Positions 11,933 to 22,387 of a stretch of DNA of 64,000 nt are shown here, piece after piece. Within the stretch, counting starts at the first letter, position 1. Each line of letters opens with the position of its first letter. The DNA is from Notospermus geniculatus. Lineage: Eukaryota; Nemertea; Pilidiophora; Heteronemertea; Lineidae. The DNA lies in contig NMRB01000557.1 of NCBI GenBank assembly GCA_002633025.1, forward strand, positions 36,452 to 100,451, read 5' to 3'. A program made the translations under genes and the position numbers. Under the pieces are notes generated by a model. That model was not told the origin of the DNA and made no database searches. It was given only the letters and a program-made list of their open reading frames with translations.

Positions 11933-12148
11933 AGGCCCGTTTACACATGCAACTTATGCAACTTCATGCAACTTGTTGCATAAACCTGATGAGACCAAAA
12001 AGTTTCATAAAAGTTGCATACATAAACAGCACTCGATCACGCTGGATGTTGCATCGATTGTTCTATGTGTAAACCGTCCCAGGTAGTTTGCAACAAGTTA
12101 CAAGTTGCTGCAACTTGCAACTTGGTGAAACCTAGTGTAAACCACCCT
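11933..12148. mobile_element. MITE with GTTTACAC ends, TAA duplication
   Basis: The left end AGGCCCGTTTACACATG and the inverted right end ..GTGTAAACCACCCT are flanked by TAA (11930-11932 and 12149-12151). PIF/Harbinger elements duplicate TWA and often have such ends. The interior carries at least seven copies of GCAACTT or its complement AAGTTGC, clustered near both ends, which suggests transposase-binding subterminal repeats. Confidence 0.65.
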
Positions 12149-12560
12149 TAAGTCCTCATTTTTAATGCCACAACAATTTCCTGTCTTCACACACTGCCAT
12201 CTGGCTAAACTTCAAGCAGTGCGTGAATTCTCTGGCCAGTCTCCTCATACTTCGGTTTCCTAGGTGCCATGTTTCTTGTTAGTCTGTCGATCTCATAGTC
12301 TCAGAAATCCCCATGAGATTTTGAAATTTTTCTGACAGTAAACATTTATGTCGCCCAAATTCATTGCAATACCAGAAATATTAATTAAGGCGGGGGCTAC
12401 CTATGCCGACTTTATTGACGCTCTTTGAAAACAAGCATCCTAACATATTCATGACAAAAAGTAACTAATTGATGTCAACAAAATGTTTTAGCTACAACCT
12501 TTATGCTCCCGTTCTGTGAAAGAATTGTTCATTTTCACCAACTACGATGGAGTTAATTAA

Positions 12561-12702
12561 AGCGATGTGTCAGCCAAAAAATTTGAATGCAAAAGGGGAC
12601 GAATCTTTGTTTACAAACACTCATTTCCTGCATTCTGATTGGCTCTGAGGGCAATGTTTACAAACATCATCCTTCTGTTTACAAAACGACTGTCGATTCG
12701 CT
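12561..12702. mobile_element. TTAA MITE, AGCGA family, nested copy
   Basis: This 142-bp element begins AGCGATGTGTCAGCC and ends GACTGTCGATTCGCT. TTAA lies on both sides (12557-12560 and 12703-12706). It is nested in a longer member of the same end-sequence family. Confidence 0.7.
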
Positions 12703-13326
12703 TTAAGTTATAACAAGTTATCAAAATTTGAGTTCGCAAACAATTTTGCACACTTCAGATGCAACACATCAGTTTCCCACATAGTCTGTAACATACAGGC
12801 CAGATGCCTGCAGGGCCTAACGACCCGTTTTTTACGAAAGTACTTTCCATTTAATTGGTATAAACTATTTAATGCCAAAAAAAGGCTCGATTTACATACA
12901 GTTTTTGAAATATTTCATATTCCCGGCCAACTATCCAAAAAAGGCAATCGTGTTGCCCTAGAATGCACATATGGCAATAACATGCAAAAGAAATTTTTCA
13001 AATATATGTGTCCAAAAAAGAGAAAACTTGTTTGGGAAATTTGAAAATTTCCATACCGCTGGCAACTTACTTCTTTGTTTAGATTTTCACTATTCGTGCT
13101 CTTTTCATAAACTCTGTTCAGCCATTTGTGACCAAAGCACCAGTGACAGAGCTGAACAATACCCGCAGTGAACACAAAAAATTTAGGATCGGCACGTACA
13201 CTGAAGATTGGTTTTCGAAAACAGTACATGTATATCAAGGTGACCAGATTTAATCTGAATGTGAATGACTGGTCGTACAAAGGCCAGTTCCATGGATTGC
13301 CACTAGGGAATGAGCTCAGCTATAGG

Positions 13327-13343
13327 TAGCCCCCCCCCCCGCC
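13327..13343. repeat. Poly-C tract
   Basis: A run of about 12 C. Such runs are length-unstable and prone to sequencing error. Confidence 0.8.
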
Positions 13344-14288
13344 TTTATGAAACATTTTTCATGAACGTTTTATTGTCTAAAACATCAACATGACCATAAT
13401 TTGATGGTTCAAAGATACTAGAAATCACACAAGATCAGTTTCAAGAACTCAGCCAGCTATGACATGAATGAAATTAAGGAGAGCGCAGGACACGATAGTT
13501 GACTGAGATTTCATTGTCAACCTCGCACGTACATCGCTTTAAGTGTCACTTTAGCCAACCGATTTTGGTAGGGTGTAAATGTATACTCGTCATGTGTATC
13601 CCATCAATGTCTGTTAACATTTCACTGTCACTTAACTTCAGTACACTTTCTGAAACCAACCTGAAATTCTTTGGGAGGGTTTGTCTCTATGATGACAAGT
13701 TTCTTTTTCATAACCATCTCTACCACCCATCCAACATACATGTAGCAACCATTTTTAATTCTGTTTCCATTTTAGTTAAAGTTCACAACTCCTAGAATGA
13801 CCAATTGAAACAAACTGTTTATATTTGTCAATTAAGCCAATTAATATTTTCTTATTATTGCACTTTTTGGTCCATTTCAAGTCAAGCCATCTAGTAAATA
13901 TTTATGGAACTACACTACATCCATCCAATTTGAAAGCTCATGGTCAACCACTGAGGCTGTTGACTTCAAACATGTTTCTTCTGAGTTCAAAGTGAAATTT
14001 TCCCCATTTTGTTGACTGAAGCACACCCTAGTCTAGGGCAAAAATTATTTTTATCTTGTCACTAGATTTAAGCACACCAAGAAAATGTTCAGTCCCAAAT
14101 TGACCATTTGTATTCACTTCAATCTCTGTAATCGAGACAATTCTGAATTTAGAACAGCATTTTCAGTCCCAAACATGTCCTTAATGCAAAGGCTCCACTG
14201 CACAACCTTCTTACTTTTTTACATTTTCAAAATTGCAAGATGACAGCTACAAGTCCATATCTAACACAGGTATAATTTCTCATTCCAG

Positions 14289-14965
14289 CTGAATATTACA
14301 GGACACCTAACAAGGCCTTAGGAGCAGAACAAATGTTAACATTATCATATGGGAAAGAGGTCCGCAAACAGAAATTTGCTTTATCCGATCAGACAAGCAC
14401 GGTCAACTTTACAGTCTGGGGCAGCCTTCTCGATAACATCAAGGTCGACAACACCTACACCTTCACAAACATATCGGTCACAAACTTCGATGGTGTGAAA
14501 CAACTCCAAACAACCCCAACAACAGCTGCAGAACAAACTGTGAAGATAACTGAACCCTGCACAGACGAACCACAGCAACCTGCAATGGAATACCTCCGCA
14601 ACGCCCAATGTGATGCAGCTCAATGCCATATTACCACATCATGTCACAACTGCAAAGAACCACTGGACGAAGACATCTTATTCGGCGAAACATTCAAATG
14701 CCAATTTTGCAGCATGCGACAACGTGTTACTTCAGTGAACAAACACATTAAACTAAAACTCAATGTCACTTCAGATCATCAAACGTATCGCCTCACCGCC
14801 TTCAATCCACTTGTAGGCGAGTTCATGGAAGAGCAGGCCACATCATTCGACAGTTCAGACCAAATCGAAGAATTTTTTCTGTCTCTGAAACAAGTCGACA
14901 TCACTTTTAATCCACAATTCCTCATAACTCAGTTTGCCGTCTCCAACCCAGATAAGCCCATGTAA
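14289..14965 (+). CDS. RPA1-like single-strand DNA-binding protein, terminal exon
   Basis: The exon starts after TTTCTCATTCCAG (14288) and stops at TAA (14963-14965), encoding about 225 residues. Its first half (QKFALSDQTSTVNFTVWG... through TFTNISVTNFDG) has the strand pattern of an OB-fold as in RPA1 DNA-binding domains. The second half has a zinc-ribbon, C-x2-C (SCHNC) about 20 residues before a second C-x2-C (KCQFC), as in the RPA1 C-terminal domain, followed by another beta-rich stretch. RPA1 binds single-stranded DNA in replication and repair. This protein would be much shorter (about 400 residues in total), so it is a relative and not RPA1 itself. An in-frame ATG at 14333 is internal, because the same frame is open back to the acceptor. 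The gene may be a lineage-specific or transposon-derived family member. Confidence 0.7.
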
Positions 14966-15148
14966 CATGCCAGTACCAGATATGTTGTACCCAGGGAACA
15001 ATGAAACATGAAGTTTACAGTTGCACCATGAACTGCAGACATTTTTACTTTGAACTTCACTGTTATTTGGCCAAAGCTCATTTCAGACGTAAATTTCATA
15101 GTTCATTTTCTCCTCAGATAGTAACCATCGAATAGAAGATATCACTCC

Positions 15149-15362
15149 AAAAGAGCACAGCACCTTACAGGGTCAGCGTCATGACGCCCCGCACGTTATT
15201 TCATGATGTCTTGAGGTGAGACGGAAAAAAATCAGATTGTGTCTGAGTGTCACGATATCATGATCGCTGAAACAACCGATTTTTTTTCGACTCACGTCCT
15301 GGCATTCAGAATGACATCCAGGACATCATGACGCTGACACCCATAAGATGCTGCACTCTTTA
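15149..15362. mobile_element. MITE with ~38-bp inverted ends
   Basis: The left end AAAAGAGCACAGCACCTTA and the inverted right end share 'ggtcagcgtcatgac'. The interior repeats 'catcatga' and 'gtca' words on both strands. It lies just downstream of the RPA-like stop codon, probably in 3'UTR or flanking DNA. Confidence 0.6.
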
Positions 15363-15492
15363 AGAGTGATACTCTCTTCACAGACACTTTTATATGACAG
15401 AGATCAGTTCCATTTCGTTGTAATCAAACTTGGTTATCACATCACAGATTCGCAGCAAGAAGCTGTACACTTTATGTATCACTTGATGTATT

Positions 15493-15969
15493 ACTTCACC
15501 TGCATGACTGACTAACACAGGATTCCTGCAACATATACGAATCTGATGAGACAATCTCAAATTACTATGTAGAATGTAATGAAAAGACATATGTTGCAAA
15601 AAACTACACAGAAAAACACAAGCTGTCATATTTACAAACCACGATTAGATCAACACATGTGTAAATTCATAGTCATTCAGGTTAAGGACCCACAAAACCA
15701 TTGATTTGCTACCTTGTCCACTGCTTGATCGGCAGACTTTACCCAAAGGATAATCATACCCAGTTAAAACATCCCTGTGTTTACTTGCAAGATAAAAGAA
15801 AAGACTTGAGTAACTCTAAACAAGGCCTATACAACCCCTTCTATTTCTCTGCTTAGTTTTTTTCAAAATATGTCTTCATCACATTCCACATAGTAATTTA
15901 AGATATATTGTCTCATCAGATTCCTATACATTTCAGGAATCCTGTGCTAGTCAGTCATGCAAGTGAACT
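15493..15969. repeat. Inverted repeat with ~110-bp arms
   Basis: The arms 15493-15603 and 15857-15969 share inverted 'tgcatgactgact', 'aggattcctg', 'aatctgatgagacaat' and 'aattactatgt'. The outermost 40 bases of the right arm are repeated directly once more at 15978-16020. Non-coding. Confidence 0.65.
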
Positions 15970-16053
15970 ATTTATACATTTCAGGAATCCTCTACTAGTC
16001 AGTCATGCAAGTGAACTATTTTTGTCACTGCTCTTGTTTTTCTGCTCACCATA

Positions 16054-16590
16054 TTTTTTGCTCACCCATGACTTGCTGTCATAATGCAGCATCCGTCGTC
16101 CATCATCGTCCATTAGCAGGGCACATTTCATAACCCTTGAAGCTATTGATCTGAAACTTGGTACATACATACCCCTAGGTCAGATGACCTATGAGTATGA
16201 CACCAAATTTCAGTCCAATTCGATTCTTGGCTTGGACTCCAGGTTGCCAAAACCAAAAACACAAACAGTGCAATAACTCCTGAACTAATCACTGAATCAT
16301 CTCCAAATTTTTATCACACATATATCAAATTAACACGTTTTTATTTCTACCTACTTTTCAAGGTCAAAGACATCACATTTCTACAAAAGTAACAAACTTG
16401 CCACTGTTCTTCATTATTTCACCAAGCATCTTCATATGTCCGATTGGACATCCAATATGGCCACCTGGTGGCATAACCTGAAAATCATCAAAGCGCTATA
16501 ACTCAGGAACACCTTCGCCCACAGTGCTCTAACTTGATATTCACCTCCCTCTAGCTGACCTTTACAGGCATGTCAGATTTCAGCCTGATT
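16054..16590 (+). repeat. HR1 dispersed repeat, left part (split by the transposon)
   Basis: It matches the left part of 61863-62772: 'gctcaccc', 'gtccgtcgtc'-like words, 'tagcagggcac.tttc', 'gagctattgatctgaaacttggtacat', and 'ctgaactaat'. It stops exactly at CCTGATT (16590), where the CAC-ended transposon begins, and resumes at 22401. Confidence 0.85.
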
Positions 16591-16603
16591 CACGGATGTT
16601 ACG
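16591..16603 (+). repeat. Left terminal inverted repeat of the transposon
   Basis: CACGGATGTTACG. It matches the right end perfectly for 13 bases and then diverges. The CAC start resembles the conserved first three bases of Transib, CMC and RSS heptamer ends. No nonamer-like element is evident. Confidence 0.93.
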
Positions 16604-16762
16604 TCTAACGTTGAACTGGAAACGTCTTGGCGTGTTTACAATCTGCTCTCGAGCGCGTTGATAGGCCCAGAGCGTCACGTGGTTATTCAATTCGGCCGTG
16701 CGTTATGACGTCATTCATCCAATGCATAAGCCATTCAAAATCACCCTCTCAACATAATGAAC

Positions 16763-16941
16763 TATAAATAGACGATCTGCTGATGTAACGAGCTCTATCA
16801 TTGGTCGAATCGACGAAGGGAATTCCCTTGTCCCCGAATAATTAGGTCTGACCCGAAAACGAGGCGGGTCATCACAGCATTTCGCCTCCGAGTGGAGGGC
16901 GGGTTTCAGTTCGTCGATTCAGAGGGGAATTATTCCATATT
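16763..16941 (+). promoter_or_regulatory. TATA box and candidate 5'UTR exon of the transposase gene
   Basis: TATAAATA (16763-16770) lies 172 bases inside the left end. A transcript starting about 30 bases downstream would reach a donor, ATT|GTAAGT (16941/16942). A matching acceptor, TTTTTCCAAAG (ending 18264), stands 20 bases before the transposase ATG. This would give an intron of about 1.3 kb wholly inside the element. It is inferred from consensus sites only. Confidence 0.5.
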
Positions 16942-18284
16942 GTAAGTATTTTAGAATATTTTAGCGAATTATTCGTATAAAAGTAAGTACAAAGAAACTA
17001 CTCAACGCCTCCTTAATCCGAGGAAACCTCCGATTCTCCTATGTTGACTGCATTAATCGCCCGCCGCGGGAGGCAAATTTTTCGTCAATACACTCTTCTT
17101 CCAAATCGTCGTGTTTTCTCATAGCCATGTGTGACGTCATATGAACGTGTGTAAAAATTTCCGGATTACGAACGATACTGCTGTAATTGGTGAATAATTC
17201 CTTGTCAGTAGAGGCTTAGGCCCTACCTTTCAATACTCTCAACTTTGGCAGGGCAGTATGAAAACAAATCGCGCATGAAATGACTGCCCGAGATTGGGAT
17301 AGGCCTAGTGTGTGCAGGCGGTCGACGTACATTTTGCTGTACATTGTAACTGTTCTATGTAGAATTCCTTGGGGGGGGGGGGCACTGAACTGCTACTAGC
17401 ATGACTAGGGCCTAATCATTATATTTTCAGGTTCCCCAGATCAGATCGAACTGTTCTAATAGAAGCCCAGTTGAGTTACTTCAGGAGAGTTAGAACTTAG
17501 GAAGTAAGTCTGCTCGCGGAAATTATTTCAAATTTTTTTGTATTACATTTATTTGAAAATTACATGCGTTGAAAAAAGATAATTTTTTGTCTGTTGTTTG
17601 TTCTGGATTTCCGAACTGTAATTTGTTAGGATAACCCTGGGAATATCCTGAACCTATGATGACAGCTTTATATTCAGAAGTAAGCCACACAAACTGTAAG
17701 GGAAAGGTAACACAAGCCAACAGCTTCACTTTATAGTGTGACCACAGGACATATGTGATTACGTCACCTGCCTTACGCCTTCAGAATAGTCACCATTATT
17801 ACAAAGTACATGTAGGACTTATGGATCCGTTCACTGTGTTTGATGTCCTCATTCCCCTTGCCCTGAAGGTACAGCAAGCCAGGTTGTCTGTTGTTTTGAA
17901 TTATTATTCCCGTTGCCGTTCTGATGTTTCATTGCTTTCTCGTTGATAACAAGTACCGGTAAGTTCAATCGATTTCTTGTCTACTGAGGTGGAATTTGGT
18001 CGAAACAAGATCAGCCCAAAGTACCATTGACCGAACACCAGCCATGAATTAAATGTCAATTTTTGTCCCTTGTACACAACTCAGTGACTATGAGCCATGA
18101 AAATCACGGGTGTTCTATTCTCAAAATCAGACATCTCGCATTACAAAGCATTATATGGAATGAAATTTTCTTGAGCGACTGTTATTTTTAAAAAGATTGA
18201 TCAGTTGCAAATTTACCTCCTGTAAATAGAAATAATAGGAGTTCATCATGTTGTTTTTCCAAAGGGTCCATCCACAAACCAACC

Positions 18285-21200
18285 ATGCCTCCAGTTCACT
18301 CCAAACCCAAGAAAGCCGAGAAAGGTTGCAGTGGGAAACACCGCAGGTACACCATGTGTTTGGGTAAGGCTCGACAAAAACCTGGGCCTAAACGAAAAAA
18401 CATCCAACCTGTACCTCCCCCTCAGTCCAGTGAAATTGTCAGACTGCTGCCATCGAAAACTCCTGGAACATTTTTCTTGGGCAAAATACAGCACTGTGGA
18501 AGTAATATTTTCCTCCGTGGAATGGACTCAAACTGCAGAATTCAAATATCATCAGAACTTGACCTTCTTGTGCCACGTAAACCACAGAGTGTCCTTATTG
18601 GCTCCAAGATACTTGCTTTATGGCGAGATGAAACATCTTATGAACTCTCACTCTACAAGTGGGCAACTGTTGTTGCAAAATTTCATGATGCTGTTGTTAG
18701 TGTCAAATATGATGGAGTTGAATCTTCATTTCCAACGTTAGCTGAAGACTGTCTTTGTGTAGAAAATGTAGGCCTATCTGAATCGGCGGTGTCTTCTGAG
18801 CTGGGCTCTGTCAGTGAGAAAAACTGGGAGAGAAATGATGATGATGACATGGTTCCTCGGACAAATGTTGATGATTTGGTACGGTATTTTGGCGCCATCT
18901 TTAGGTCAGCCCATGATCACTACTGCACATTAATAAAGAGATCTGGGGAGAGAGTATGCAGTTTAGAAGCAGAGAACAAGCAGTTGATCTATTGGAAGGG
19001 GCAGTGCTTGGATGTGTTAAGTAAGGTGGAAAAGCTTGAGAAAAGGTTGAGGGAAATAGGCCAGGAGAAATCTAAGTTTGCTGAAATAGCATCTCAGTTA
19101 AGTGAGGTTATAAAAGAGAAGGATCAGCTCATACACTCCTTAAAAGCGGAGATCAAGGTTTTACAAGAGCAGAATGAATCTTTAGCTGAAGAAAATTCCA
19201 TGCTCAAGTCATTGCTTTCTTCTTCAGACCACAGTAGCTTACCAACTAGGCCTACAAATACATGTAGTGGTAGTGCAACAACAACCCCTGTTGTCAGTCA
19301 AGTTTGTGACACTAACGATGCTGTAACTCTCAGAAAGGTAGGTAGTAAGAGATCCTCATTCTACCTTAGAATTCAGAGACCAGCAAAGTCAAATCCATCT
19401 GCTGTTGCCAAGGATAAGTCACTTGAACAAAGGGCTAAAATTCTGGAAGAAGTACTTAGGCTGGTCTCTGCCCCTGAGGGAATGGAGGCCTCTGAAACCG
19501 ACCTCCTGAGAACTCTTTCTGTGTTTGTTTCCAAACACAGGGATCTGACAATTCAAGCTTGCAGAAATGCTGACATTTCCGTATGTGAGGCCCTGTCACC
19601 TTCAGACACTGTGGATCTTAAGGTTCTTTTGAAGTTACCCATGTATAGGTTGAGATTGATGAAGAATTTTTTTGACAACCATAACATCCATTTGTTCCCT
19701 AGTGAGGCAAGGGTCAGAGAAGACATTAAACAACGGGTGGTATCTTCTGAGAATGAATCGCAGGTGGAGGTTGGCATTGCCCAGCTGAAAAAAACAAAGG
19801 TACCTGGTTGCCCTGACTCTCCAGTTGCCTACATCAAAGTCAAGGATCTCCCTTATCAGATACAGAATATTATCAAACGTTATGATGAGAAAGGCCTCTT
19901 GGAATTAGAAAATGAGAATTTCCATGATTCTATCTTTTGTAAGATTGGAGGTGATAAGGGAGGGAACTCGACAAAGATTGTAGCACAAGTGGCAAACATT
20001 CCACACTGTAATTCAGCTGAAAACACACATTTATTGGGCTTATTTGAAGCCACTGACAGTTCTGCCAACCTGAGTGAAATATTTGGATCCTACAAAGACC
20101 AAGTAGCTGAACTAGTAGATTCAGGCTCTCTTATTACAAACCAAGGTGAAAAACCCCTACGCGTCTTTTTCTTCGGCGACTATGACTTCTTGAGCAATTG
20201 CCTAGGTCATCAGGGGGCGTCCGCGTCCTTTCCATGTATCTGGTGTTTGGTGCCCTTGTCTGTTCTTCGTCGCAACAGCAATGGTGTTCCTCATACCCCT
20301 CGGCTCTTTCAAGATGATGACTGGCTCCCCAATCCACAATGTGTTTACGAAGAAAGGACTACACACATGTACAAGGAGGACCTTTTGGCATTCTCAAATG
20401 ATCCACGCAATGCAAGAGATCCAAACCAAAATGGTCAGTACCATAATAGTGTGGTAAGGAGTCAGATTTTTCCAGTTCCCCTTGAACAGGTGTGTATTCC
20501 TGTTCTTCATCTTAAACTTGGTTTGGGGTTGCGATATTTCAATCTTCTTGAAGGTAAGTGTGTTGAAATTGACCAGAGGAATATGGAAACTAGTGATGAC
20601 CCTGCTGTTTCTGCTCTCCACAAACAGTGGAAGGACTTGAGCGTAGAATGTGAAGACCTTAATGAACAAGTTAAAACTGTCAGTGACAACTACAAAGTCG
20701 CCAGAGATCTCTTGAGGAGGTATAGAGAGGAACAGCTTGTTGTTGCTAGAAGAAGAGTACAAAGGGAGGATCTGTGTGACAATCCTATTTGTATAGCTAA
20801 GGGAAGAAAGGAAGTAGGTGAATGGGTTCAATGTGATGAGTGTGATGATTGGCTTCACTGTGTTTGTGCGGGGGTAAAATATGAGGATGTTGAGGGGAAT
20901 GTTGAATACATTTGTATGAAATGCCAGGAATTAGCATCTTCAGCTGCTGAATTAGTAGAGTTCAAGGAAAACCTTGTTGAACAGCTTAGAGTGACAATGG
21001 AGGAAAAAAAGAAGAAACAGAAGGAGAAAACAAATGAGTTAGAATCAGTGTATGCAGCTGTTCAAAAGCACCAAGGTGAACTCCAGAAGGAGTTAAATAA
21101 AATCCTTCAGTCAGAGTTGCATGTGCAGCGCCAAGCATACCATTCTAACTCATTTGTTGGAAACCATGTTGATAAGATATTAGAGAAACACAATAGACTG

Positions 21201-21743
21201 GTATCTGTTCTGCAACCATGGCCAGATGAGCATCAAAAATTTTCTCTGCTCTTCAAAAAGCTCCACGACATCTTCTCTCTTGCATGTACCTCCAGGTTCC
21301 TGGAAGAAAATGAAATTCATGCATTATCTCAAATGTGCTGGGGGTTTGGCAAGTGGTTTCCAGAGAATTTCCCACATGATAGTCTTCCTATCAAGTTTCA
21401 CATCATGGTTTTCCACCTGCCACAGTTCACATGGATGTGGAGATCATGCGGGTTGTTCTCAGAACATGGTGCAGAGAGCATTCATGCTCTTCTGAACAGT
21501 GATGAGAGGACCTATAATTCAGTCTATGACAGGAAGCTGAAACTAAAATTGTTGCTCTCCAACCATGCTCTGAGGTCCTCTGCAAATTTGTCATCACTTC
21601 AAAGGAAGCAGAGAGTTTGCAGGAAGAGAAAAGGTGAGGGGGAGATGTGTGATGGTCGGTTGAAAATTTCAAAGAAAGATGGAGAGCGCCACTGTCAGAT
21701 ATGCGAGGCTGATTATTTCATTGTCGATGAAAGTGAAGTCTGA
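18285..21743 (+). CDS. DDE transposase, RAG1/CMC-like, with internal PHD finger
   Basis: 1,152 residues in one exon; the start has good context (CAACCATGCC). Layout: a basic N-terminus (1-47), a long coiled coil (about 225-310), then a catalytic region. D557 lies in GGDKGG and D632 in FFFGDYDF, 19 residues before C651-x2-C654 (FPCIWC). Between D632 and the C-terminus there is a coiled coil (about 785-825), a complete C4HC3 PHD finger (831-880; C831, C836, C850, C853, H858, C861, C877, C880), and a second coiled coil (about 885-950). Then come H1039-x4-H1044 and SEHGAES with E1064. In mouse RAG1 the corresponding residues are D600, D708, C727, C730, H937, H942 and E962: D to C is 19 in both, and the last H to E is 20 in both. 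The PHD has W847 before C850 and W856, as in H3K4me3 readers. Likely nuclear; it cuts and joins the element's CAC ends. The reading frame looks undamaged. Confidence 0.88.
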   Translation: MPPVHSKPKKAEKGCSGKHRRYTMCLGKARQKPGPKRKNIQPVPPPQSSEIVRLLPSKTPGTFFLGKIQHCGSNIFLRGMDSNCRIQISSELDLLVPRKPQSVLIGSKILALWRDETSYELSLYKWATVVAKFHDAVVSVKYDGVESSFPTLAEDCLCVENVGLSESAVSSELGSVSEKNWERNDDDDMVPRTNVDDLVRYFGAIFRSAHDHYCTLIKRSGERVCSLEAENKQLIYWKGQCLDVLSKVEKLEKRLREIGQEKSKFAEIASQLSEVIKEKDQLIHSLKAEIKVLQEQNESLAEENSMLKSLLSSSDHSSLPTRPTNTCSGSATTTPVVSQVCDTNDAVTLRKVGSKRSSFYLRIQRPAKSNPSAVAKDKSLEQRAKILEEVLRLVSAPEGMEASETDLLRTLSVFVSKHRDLTIQACRNADISVCEALSPSDTVDLKVLLKLPMYRLRLMKNFFDNHNIHLFPSEARVREDIKQRVVSSENESQVEVGIAQLKKTKVPGCPDSPVAYIKVKDLPYQIQNIIKRYDEKGLLELENENFHDSIFCKIGGDKGGNSTKIVAQVANIPHCNSAENTHLLGLFEATDSSANLSEIFGSYKDQVAELVDSGSLITNQGEKPLRVFFFGDYDFLSNCLGHQGASASFPCIWCLVPLSVLRRNSNGVPHTPRLFQDDDWLPNPQCVYEERTTHMYKEDLLAFSNDPRNARDPNQNGQYHNSVVRSQIFPVPLEQVCIPVLHLKLGLGLRYFNLLEGKCVEIDQRNMETSDDPAVSALHKQWKDLSVECEDLNEQVKTVSDNYKVARDLLRRYREEQLVVARRRVQREDLCDNPICIAKGRKEVGEWVQCDECDDWLHCVCAGVKYEDVEGNVEYICMKCQELASSAAELVEFKENLVEQLRVTMEEKKKKQKEKTNELESVYAAVQKHQGELQKELNKILQSELHVQRQAYHSNSFVGNHVDKILEKHNRLVSVLQPWPDEHQKFSLLFKKLHDIFSLACTSRFLEENEIHALSQMCWGFGKWFPENFPHDSLPIKFHIMVFHLPQFTWMWRSCGLFSEHGAESIHALLNSDERTYNSVYDRKLKLKLLLSNHALRSSANLSSLQRKQRVCRKRKGEGEMCDGRLKISKKDGERHCQICEADYFIVDESEV

Positions 21744-22387
21744 GGTAGGCCTATGATATGAGCAATTCAGGAATTTCTCCCTACAAACACGTTTTTGGGC
21801 AACCTTGTACAAAGAAAATGACTTCGCCCAGATCCCTAAACAATGTAACAGTTACAAAATTCAAGTTCAAATAACCTCCTCTTTTGAATACACTCAAAGA
21901 AAACAACACTCCGTATTGTTGGTTATTTCTGTTTGTATTTTATGTTTGCCCCGTTGTTAGTCAAAATCTTTTAATACGCTACGCAAATAACGCAATACGG
22001 CAGCGAAAATAGAACGCGCACATTCTTCCCGCGCCTCGACCATCAGCAGAGACGGGGGATTCCCAGAGCGCAAAAATTGAGAACAGCGTCATAAGGGGCA
22101 CAGTCTGCGTGAGCTACTGCGAAACTAATGTATTAGGCCAGCCCTGCATACCACGATATATAAATACACACAGCACACCTGGATGACCTAATTTCTGTCC
22201 GCAGTGAAGTACACCTGACTGCGGACAAGATTTTGCAGTAGCTCATGCGGTGTGTGTCCCTATAGGTGTAGCCCGTCGACGGCAGCCCCGCGCGTGTCTA
22301 TTTTTAGAACAGCGGCCACGCGAGTGTCTATTTTTAGAATATTGATCGATTAGTATTCAACATGGCGCTGCGCTGAAAATTACCGCT

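Larger units (their letters stand above)
11292..13538. mobile_element. TTAA element, AGCGA family, long copy in intron 2
   Basis: The ends AGCGATGTACG.. (11292) and its inverse ..CGTACATCGCT (13538) are flanked by TTAA (11288-11291 and 13539-13542). At 2,247 bp it is long enough to have held a transposase, but I recognise no coding remnant. It contains two further insertions (11933-12148 and 12561-12702). It lies within the intron between 11197 and 14289. Confidence 0.6.

Noticed and set aside
12915-13280. 121-codon minus-strand frame
   Set aside because: Inside the TTAA element in an intron, with no family resemblance.
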